Assembly: GCA_963650915.1 (NCBI GenBank)
Contig: CAVJMJ010000015.1
Span: 4,266-68,265 of the forward strand
Direction of reading: 5' to 3'
Length of the DNA: 64,000 nt
Source of the DNA: UBA4636 sp963650915
GTDB taxonomy: Bacteria > Bacillota > Clostridia > Christensenellales > Borkfalkiaceae
Below are positions 58,231 to 64,000 of this stretch, piece after piece; positions within the stretch are counted from its first letter, which is position 1; each line of letters starts with the position of its first letter. The position numbers and the translations under genes are program-made. Under the pieces are notes generated by a model. The model searched no databases and was not told where the DNA came from. It saw nothing but the letters and a program-made list of their open reading frames with translations.

Positions 58231-60111
58231 ATGAAAAACGACGCTACCAATAAGGTCGAAAAATTGACCGAAAAAAACAAAAAAGAAAGAAAAATCGAGC
58301 CCGATACAGATAAAAAGGCTTACAAAGCCAAAAAGACCGACGATATTGAAGAGCCTGTTTTAGATAAAAAAGCAGAAAAAGAAAAGGAAATGAAACTCAA
58401 ACGCATCGAAAATGCTAAATTAAAACGGGAAAAACGCCGTAAACGCGACGAGGAAAGGGCTAAACTCAAAGAAAACCGTATCAAGGCTAAAAAAGCCAAG
58501 GCGGAAATTCGTAAAAAGAAAAAAGAAGAATACAGGCAGGAAAAATTAAGGCGAAAAGAAGAACGCCTTGCTCGTCGTGATATGTTAAAACACGAAAGCC
58601 GTGAAGAAAAAGAAAAACGCATCGCCGCGGAAAAGCAAGCAAAGCGTAAAGAAAGGGACTTAAAACGTCAGGCGATAATTAAAGCGCGTGAACAAAAAGC
58701 CGAAATTCGTCGCCAAAAACGAGCGGACAAGATAGCCGTTAAAGAGCAAAAAGCCAAAACGAGAATGGAAAACAAAGACAAAAAGCGTAGTCGCGGGCTC
58801 GGCGGATGGCTTGCCGCCGTTATCGCACTCGGCGGAACGACTTTGGTGCTTGCAACGCTGTTTACTTTGAGCATGCTTAACGTTTTACCGGGCACGCAAA
58901 CTTTTAACGCCGACGCAGTCGCCGAAAGTTATTATAGTTTGGTCGATTACGTTGACAACATTGACGTAAACTTGTCTAAACTTATCCTTTCCAACGACGA
59001 CGGCGAAAGACAACGCATTTTGGTTAACCTTATCGAGGAGGCAAGTCTTGCGTCCGAAGACATTACAAAAATACCATTAAAAGACGAAAGCAAGTACTAT
59101 ACCACGAAGTATATAAATCAGGTTGCAGATTACTCAAAATACCTCAATAATAGGCTTATAGACGGAGATTCTTTAACGAAAGCCGATAAAGAAAACTTGC
59201 AGTCTTTATATAAAATCAACACCGCCTTGCGTGAAGGACTTTTAAGTTTAAACGAAAGCATGGGGGACGGTTACGACTTTAAAACCGTACTGAACGAGAA
59301 CGACGACAACCTTATGCTCGAAACTTTTTCCGAACTCGAAAAACGAGCGGTTGATTATCCCAAACTTATATACGACGGACCGTTTTCGGACAGCGAGGAC
59401 AAGGAAGAAGAAAAGACTTCCGAAAGCATTCCCGTAAGTCGCGCGGAAGAAAAGTTTAAAAATTATTTTAGCGATTACGAAGTAAAAAACGTGGAAACTT
59501 TAGGCGAGCAACACGGAAATATAGAATGTTACAGCATAAAAGCCGATGCAAAAGACGGTGAAATCCACGCCTTTTTGGCAACCGACGACGGCGAACTTAT
59601 TATGTTTAACCACTACGCCGACTGCACCGAAAACAATTATAGTTTAAATGAATGTATCAAAATCGCGGATGAATATATTCAAAGTTTGGGTTACGACAAA
59701 ATGACTTCGGTTTGGGCGACCGAAAGCGGAAGTACGGCATATATCAACTATTGCTACACGCAAAATAAAGTCGTGGTTTACCCCGATATGATTAAAGTTA
59801 CGGTGTGTAAAGAGAGGGGACTCGTTTCCGCTTTCGACTCTTCGGCGTACAGATTAAACCATAAAACACGTGATATAAACGAACCGAAAATCACTACGGA
59901 AGTGGCGGAAACGGGCTTATCGACCGACTTATACGTTTTGTCTTCGAGACTTTGCTTAATTTTAAAGGGCGAAACGAAGGAAATTCTTGCCTACGAATTT
60001 TTCGGCGAATATAACGGTTCCAAGTATTATATTTACGTCGACGCAATAACCGGAAAGGAAACGCAAATCTTTAAAGTAGTCGAAACCGACGAAGGTAATT
60101 TAATGCTATAG
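58231..60111 (+). CDS. ypeB: YpeB germination protein with a long basic N-terminal extension
   Basis: 626 residues; YpeB is usually about 450. The first 190 residues are almost entirely Lys, Arg, Glu and Ala (for example KAKKAKAEIRKKKKEEYRQEK) and would form a long charged helix or coiled coil in the cytosol. A membrane segment at about 197-222 follows, then the YpeB domain and two PepSY-like modules near the C-terminus (GEIHAFLATDDGELIMFNHY; ILAYEFFGEYNGSKYYIYVDAITG). YpeB keeps SleB stable in the spore. The ATG at 58231 has AAGGAG upstream. Two repeat copies are read as NNRLIDGDSL and ETGLSTDLYV. Confidence 0.87.
   Translation: MKNDATNKVEKLTEKNKKERKIEPDTDKKAYKAKKTDDIEEPVLDKKAEKEKEMKLKRIENAKLKREKRRKRDEERAKLKENRIKAKKAKAEIRKKKKEEYRQEKLRRKEERLARRDMLKHESREEKEKRIAAEKQAKRKERDLKRQAIIKAREQKAEIRRQKRADKIAVKEQKAKTRMENKDKKRSRGLGGWLAAVIALGGTTLVLATLFTLSMLNVLPGTQTFNADAVAESYYSLVDYVDNIDVNLSKLILSNDDGERQRILVNLIEEASLASEDITKIPLKDESKYYTTKYINQVADYSKYLNNRLIDGDSLTKADKENLQSLYKINTALREGLLSLNESMGDGYDFKTVLNENDDNLMLETFSELEKRAVDYPKLIYDGPFSDSEDKEEEKTSESIPVSRAEEKFKNYFSDYEVKNVETLGEQHGNIECYSIKADAKDGEIHAFLATDDGELIMFNHYADCTENNYSLNECIKIADEYIQSLGYDKMTSVWATESGSTAYINYCYTQNKVVVYPDMIKVTVCKERGLVSAFDSSAYRLNHKTRDINEPKITTEVAETGLSTDLYVLSSRLCLILKGETKEILAYEFFGEYNGSKYYIYVDAITGKETQIFKVVETDEGNLML
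59146..59175 (+). repeat. Dispersed repeat, copy 19, inside ypeB
   Basis: AATAATAGGCTTATAG, then ACGGAG, then ATTCTTTA. Sense, read as NNRLIDGDSL; a weaker copy. Confidence 0.45.
59907..59933 (+). repeat. Dispersed repeat, copy 20, inside ypeB
   Basis: GGAAACGGGCTTATCG, then ACCG, then ACTTATA. Sense, read as ETGLSTDLY. Confidence 0.5.
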
Positions 60112-60248
60112 TTTACCGTATAAATATACTTTTGTAAAAATAGACAAAGAAAAATTTATCGAATATTTTTTGTCGGCGACAAAAATCTAACGATTTTAGC
60201 GACGATAAACTAACGCCACTAAGACAGTAAAATAACCTCTCGGCAATA

Positions 60249-61883
60249 TCAATATAATTCTTCGGCGATAGTATAACTAACGCTTTGACGTTGACAAAAA
60301 TATATAAATAAAAAACCTAAAACTAACTTTTTTTGAAAGTCGGTTTTAGGTTTTTTTGGTGGAGAGTCTGCCAGAATGGTCGAACCTGAATTAAAAGAAA
60401 AAGAGGATTTTGCTCGCTCTATTTGCTTTTCTTCTTGAATAACTTGCTCTTTATTAACCTTCAACCGTTCGGGGCTATCGGTAAAATTGAACGTTATAAC
60501 GATTTCGTCTTCATATAAAATCACTTCGCGGACGAAAGTGTTTATCAAGAGTTTTCTCACTTTAACGTCATCGGTATTATCAAAGACAAAACGACTCAGA
60601 TATTGTTCTATTTGTTCCACTGTTAAAAAGGCGTAATTATGTGCCTTTTCCTTGGCAATTTCAAAATCAAGGTGATTGATTTCCGCTTCGAGTTCCGTTA
60701 GTCTGCCTTTGGTTGCTTCGGTGATAATACCTTGCTCGATGGCTTTAATCATATTATTTTGCGAACGCACGGCTTCTTTTCGTCTTTGCTCCAAAGATTT
60801 CAAAGCCGTATTATCCGACGTTTCTTTTTGATGAACGGCATAAATTTTGTTTGCAAGGTCGCTGATAATAGAAACGCTGCTTAACAGTTTCACCGTTGTT
60901 TCGATAACCGTATCTTCAATAAACTGCTTCCGTATCGGTTTTATCGCACACTTTACTTTTTTACGCCTACCAAACTGACAAGCATAGTAGTAATGAGAAT
61001 CGCCGGTGTGTGACGTTCCGCTAATGCCGATCATTCTATGCTTGCAGTTGCCGCAAACGAGTTTCCCCGAAAGGATAAAATCGAAAATCTCTTTTTTACG
61101 ACCGGGAGCGTGTTTATTATCATCGTGTATATCCTGAACTTTCTGCCACGTTACGTCGTCTACTATTTGCGGATAGATATTATCGTAAACGACGTTACCG
61201 TGCATAATCTTGCCGTTGTATTTTGTATTGGCAAGAATTTTGTAAATCTTCTTGTCGGTGATATACAAGCCTTTTTTCGTTCGTATTCCACGGGCTTTCA
61301 AGTCTTTTGCTAATGCCACCGCTGTATAGCCCTGCGAATATTTCGTAAAGATTTCTCGGATAATTTCCGCCTCTTCGGGGTTGATAACGTTCTTTTTGTC
61401 TACGACGTCATAACCGTATATCACCGAACCGCCCGTGTATTGTCCTTTGCGATAACTTTCGTTCAAACCGCGATGCACTTTTTGAGAAAGTTCTGCCGAA
61501 TAGTATTGGTTCATACCTTCGAGCAAACTTTCAAGGATAATACCTTCGGGGCTATCCGGAATGTTCTCCATAGCGGATACAAGTTTAACGCCGTTTTCTT
61601 TTAACGTGTGTTTATGTATCGTCGTTTCGTACTTATCGCGAGAAAATCTGTCAAGTTTGTAAACAAGGACTACTTCCCATTGGTGTTTTGCGCTATCTTT
61701 CAACATGCGTTGAAAGTCGGGGCGTAAGTCATTAGTTCCCGTCATTGCTCTGTCGATATAGGTATCTACGACAAGAATATTATTGTTTTTAGCATATTCC
61801 TTGCAAACGCGTACTTGTCCTTCAATCGACTGTTCGGTTTGGCTATCGCTACTGTATCTCGCATAGATAACTGCTGTTTTCAT
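60249..61883 (-). CDS. Large serine recombinase
   Basis: 544 residues. The resolvase catalytic domain begins YARYSSDSQTEQSIEGQ with the nucleophile serine at about 11, followed by the recombinase domain (GYDVVDKKNVINPEEAEIIREIFTKYSQGYT), a zinc ribbon (CGNCKHRM...CQFGRRKKVKC) and a coiled coil. Such proteins integrate and excise phages and conjugative elements. A good terminator (60307-60355) lies inside the last 35 codons. The tail after about residue 490 (SGSTILADSPPKK... to the end) does not look like the family, so the original stop may have been lost. AAAGGAG precedes the ATG. Confidence 0.88.
   Translation of the reverse strand: MKTAVIYARYSSDSQTEQSIEGQVRVCKEYAKNNNILVVDTYIDRAMTGTNDLRPDFQRMLKDSAKHQWEVVLVYKLDRFSRDKYETTIHKHTLKENGVKLVSAMENIPDSPEGIILESLLEGMNQYYSAELSQKVHRGLNESYRKGQYTGGSVIYGYDVVDKKNVINPEEAEIIREIFTKYSQGYTAVALAKDLKARGIRTKKGLYITDKKIYKILANTKYNGKIMHGNVVYDNIYPQIVDDVTWQKVQDIHDDNKHAPGRKKEIFDFILSGKLVCGNCKHRMIGISGTSHTGDSHYYYACQFGRRKKVKCAIKPIRKQFIEDTVIETTVKLLSSVSIISDLANKIYAVHQKETSDNTALKSLEQRRKEAVRSQNNMIKAIEQGIITEATKGRLTELEAEINHLDFEIAKEKAHNYAFLTVEQIEQYLSRFVFDNTDDVKVRKLLINTFVREVILYEDEIVITFNFTDSPERLKVNKEQVIQEEKQIERAKSSFSFNSGSTILADSPPKKPKTDFQKKLVLGFLFIYFCQRQSVSYTIAEELY
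60307..60356 (-). terminator. Terminator within the 3' end of the recombinase ORF
   Basis: On the minus strand, AAAACCTAAAAC / GTTTTAGGTTTT is followed by TTATTTATA; the loop contains CGACTTTCAAAAAAAGTTA. The ORF reads straight through it. Confidence 0.65.
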
Positions 61884-62220
61884 TGTGGGTTTTACTCCTT
61901 TAACTTATTTTTTTGTCTTTCGACGGAAACCGAAACAATCCGAGAACGGCGGAGCCGTCAAGGAAAAAGAAAAAAATATTGGATATAGTCTGTCTGTTGA
62001 TAGTCCTCACAATAATTTTTTCCCTTTACGGCTACGACGGGCTTCGGATAGGCTTTCCGCGAGAAAGAAAAAACGTCTTGTTTCTTTCTTGTCCACAAGA
62101 TTACGAGTTAAAGTCGCAAGTTCTTTGCGAGTTCAAAAAAATATCTTCAAAAAATTTTCAAAGTCGAAGAAAACCTGCGAGTTTGATTGCTATCCTTTCC
62201 ACAAAAACAGGAGGCAGTCT
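61884..62220. other. Gene-poor stretch upstream of the recombinase
   Basis: Two overlapping frames exist, one with a hydrophobic segment (ILDIVCLLIVLTIIFSLYG), but neither has a ribosome-binding site or family content. It holds the recombinase promoter region and perhaps an attachment or transfer site; no clear inverted repeat was recognised. Confidence 0.4.
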
Positions 62221-62379
62221 ATGAAAGAAGAAACAAAAAAAGAGCGTGAAGTCTACGCTATCGGTCGTCCGAGCCTTGAAAAACTCACTCCGAACGAACG
62301 AAAAGCGTTCTTTTCCACGCTACTTATGTGTGTTATCGACCATTTCAAAGAGAACGGCGATAATTGCCTCGTCTATTAA
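62221..62379 (+). CDS. Small mobile-element protein, unknown function
   Basis: 52 residues beginning MKEETKKEREVYAIGRPSLEKL, with AGGAGG seven bases before the ATG, an excellent start. The AIGRPSLEKLTPNERKAFFSTLLMCV core resembles short proteins common beside integrases of Firmicutes elements, as far as I can recall; no function is known. The longer frame upstream is rejected because of this ribosome-binding site. The next reading frame starts at once without a start codon. Confidence 0.65.
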   Translation: MKEETKKEREVYAIGRPSLEKLTPNERKAFFSTLLMCVIDHFKENGDNCLVY

Positions 62380-62380
62380 C

Positions 62381-63103
62381 ATTTCAACGACCATAAACGA
62401 CGAAATTTCGTACTATAACTACAAACTCGAATTGCTAAATTCAAGCGGCGTGTTTTATAAGTACAAAGTTTCGGGGCTTACGGTAAAGGACGAAAGCGTG
62501 AGATATTATGCAATCAGTTCAATATATCGTCCGTTCGACGAAAGCATAGATAAACAAGCAAGCGGCGGAAATACCGTAACCGAAGTAAATTATGCGGTAA
62601 ATAAGCAATATGCTTTCGGTTCAATAAACGGTAAACCGTATGTGAATTGCGTGGATATAGAAACGATAGTCGTTACGGATAAGTTCGTTGGGTTCGTAAG
62701 GTACAAAGACGGATTCAAGTTGTATTTAAGTGCGTGCGACAGTCATTTTGTAGCGTTCAACACGGACAAACCCATAGATAAACTTTTGGAAGCCGACGTG
62801 TATTATACAACGCAAGCATACTCGTCTTCGTGGGTGACGTTTTCGGGAACGAGCGAAGAGTTCGGGGACAAAGCGGATAAATACGCCTATCTCAAATACA
62901 CCGACAAAGTCGAACATACCGGAGATGGTTGGTTTGCTGGAACGTATAAATGGGACAGGATTCAGACGATTGACGACTTTATCAATGGTGAAAACCGCGA
63001 AAATATCTACCACGGCGCAATTCTCGATGTAAAGACTTCATCGAAACTGACGGACGAAGCCTTAACTGAACTCAAAGGCAAGAAACGGTCAAAGAACGGG
63101 TAA
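62381..63103 (+). pseudogene. 5'-truncated gene fragment, possibly frameshifted into the next ORF
   Basis: About 240 codons of clear coding sequence (SISYYNYKLELL-like start, then KYKVSGLTVKDESVRYYAISSIYRPFDE and YNYAVNKQYAFGS-type patches; beta-rich), but the frame has no acceptable start. It begins directly at the end of the small gene, so its 5' part is missing, as at a recombination junction. It ends TELKGKKRSKNG. The next frame continues in -1 register with ETVKERVKLKRSRYEKHC from the same bases, which suggests one original gene broken by a frameshift near 63080. I do not recognise the family. Confidence 0.5.
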
Positions 63104-63141
63104 AACTTAAACGCAGTCGATACGAAAAACACTGCAATGCT

Positions 63142-64000
63142 ATGTGGCAACTATACGGATATAACTGTCAAAGATACGGTCTTACATACAACGACGCGCT
63201 TAAAACGAGTGGATTATTCGACGTTTTGGAAACCTATGCGCAGGCATTTTTCATATACGCTTTGCAAACGAGCCTTATCGTGGCGAACTACTCCATACGA
63301 ACGGATAACCGCTTACTGTCGGAAGATAATTTTCCGCTGTGGGCGGTAGACTTCTTCACCGACGGACAAAGGTGCAGCAGACATTCTCATATCTTGGACT
63401 TCGACGTGTTGCGTTTAGGTAAAAAAGTTTTGGAAAACAACCCGAAGGCGGGCAGTTTCGAGTTCGGCGTTGTGGCAATTACGGAAATAGGAAAAGAACG
63501 CGGCAACAATCTCGAACTTAAAGAAGTCAAAAAAAAGAACGACGAAACGAACCAGAAAAACGACTTGTTCAATTCGTGGCTCAAAATGTGTAGGCACTCG
63601 GCAACGGTAGACAATTTTCCGTTCATAAAGGTATTTACGGACGAGCAACGACCGGAGTCTTGGGGAGCGGATGCGCGCGACCTTTGCGATATTATCCACA
63701 TTGTTTCTTGCGGTGAACAAAGGCTTGCTCTGCCGTTCTATACGATAGAAGATATGCTGTCCGAAATAGCGTTTAATCGCTTTATAGCCCTATATTACGA
63801 TTTCAGATACCGTCGCGGCGACAATACGTTGCTCGTGCATATCTTAAAATCCGTAACCGCATGGCTATGGAAACGCAACGAGAGAATTTATAACAAATAC
63901 GGCTATTCTATCGTCAAAATAGAAAAGGAACGAGGTACTATGGATGGCAAGCCCGAAAACAAAAAGTATTTCTTGATGAACTACAAAATTTACCGTAACC
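63142..64000 (+). CDS. Unidentified mobile-element protein (3' end outside window)
   Basis: The frame is open to the right edge (286 codons seen) and starts at ATG 63142 without a ribosome-binding site. Upstream in frame, down to the stop at 63067, it already looks coding, so the true start may lie in the preceding frame through a frameshift. Visible segments include SRHSHILDFDVLRLGKKVLE, FEFGVVAITEIGKERGNNLE, MCRHSATVDNFPFIKVFTDEQ and ESWGADARDLCDIIHIV. It is rich in charged and aromatic residues, with no signal peptide and no Walker A in the visible part. Its place beside a serine recombinase suggests a conjugative or phage-like element. Confidence 0.55.
   Translation, partial: MWQLYGYNCQRYGLTYNDALKTSGLFDVLETYAQAFFIYALQTSLIVANYSIRTDNRLLSEDNFPLWAVDFFTDGQRCSRHSHILDFDVLRLGKKVLENNPKAGSFEFGVVAITEIGKERGNNLELKEVKKKNDETNQKNDLFNSWLKMCRHSATVDNFPFIKVFTDEQRPESWGADARDLCDIIHIVSCGEQRLALPFYTIEDMLSEIAFNRFIALYYDFRYRRGDNTLLVHILKSVTAWLWKRNERIYNKYGYSIVKIEKERGTMDGKPENKKYFLMNYKIYRN

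Noticed and set aside
61913..62224. 103-codon ORF with a hydrophobic segment upstream of the small mobile-element gene
   Set aside because: No ribosome-binding site, overlaps another frame of equal quality, and the C-terminal half looks random.
1..64000. CRISPR arrays, rRNA or tRNA genes
   Set aside because: The tandem repeats seen have no regular unique spacers, no cas genes are present, and no tRNA or rRNA features were recognised on either strand.

Overview
The window comes from a spore-forming, low-GC Bacillota of the class Clostridia. The evidence is a set of sporulation and germination genes (a SipL-like protein, spoIIR, sleB, ypeB), the MEP-pathway gene ispE, Shine-Dalgarno starts of the GGAGG type, and InlB-repeat/BspA-LRR surface proteins. 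An uncultured gut lineage, for example Christensenellales-like, is plausible, but that placement is inference.

Layout. 1-3.2 kb: 3' part of a large surface protein with InlB B-repeats and BspA leucine-rich repeats. 3.5-4.8 kb, minus strand: QueT transporter, a DUF378 membrane protein and a small conserved protein. 4.75-6.23 kb: a gene-free stretch made of eroded repeats. 6.2-10.9 kb, minus strand: a MacB-like ABC exporter and an acidic protein of unknown function with an N-terminal cysteine cluster. 11.4-14.3 kb: DUF1540, SipL-like and IspE. 15.3-19.2 kb: a second giant surface protein. 19.4-23.4 kb: a HAD phosphatase and a GlpA-like/FAD-reductase/DUF1667 redox operon. 23.5-26 kb: a XRE regulator facing a short transcript with no gene, then an ECF sigma factor and an RsgI-like anti-sigma factor. 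26.6-31.5 kb: lipid kinase, PlsC, minimal SufC-SufB, LOG hydrolase and Mrp ATPase. 31.8-48 kb: a glycan-utilisation locus. Divergent AraC regulates, by inference, two lipoprotein GH43 arabinanase-like enzymes, a sugar ABC transporter (binding protein, two permeases, ATPase), two paralogous Big_2 lipoproteins, a GH36 alpha-galactosidase, a third GH43 and a SASA esterase. 48.9-56.7 kb: housekeeping genes ung, radical SAM, DUF2344, rng, nagB and an MsmX-like ATPase. 57-60 kb: spoIIR-sleB-ypeB. 60.2-64 kb: a serine recombinase and mobile-element genes, some of them broken.

The most unusual signal is not a gene. About twenty copies of an oriented motif (core GATAACGGGCTTATAG, usually followed 4 bases later by ACTTTTA) are scattered through the window. 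Most intergenic copies lie just downstream of a stop codon in the sense of that gene. Eight lie inside genes, all in the sense direction, where they are read as (D/N)-N-G/R-L-I. A second, related oddity is that several genes end in short tandem repeats whose first unit spans the stop codon. The clearest is rng, with seven 16-bp units. Both suggest an active repeat-generating process acting on gene ends in this genome.

All functional names are from sequence motifs read by eye. No database search was run.
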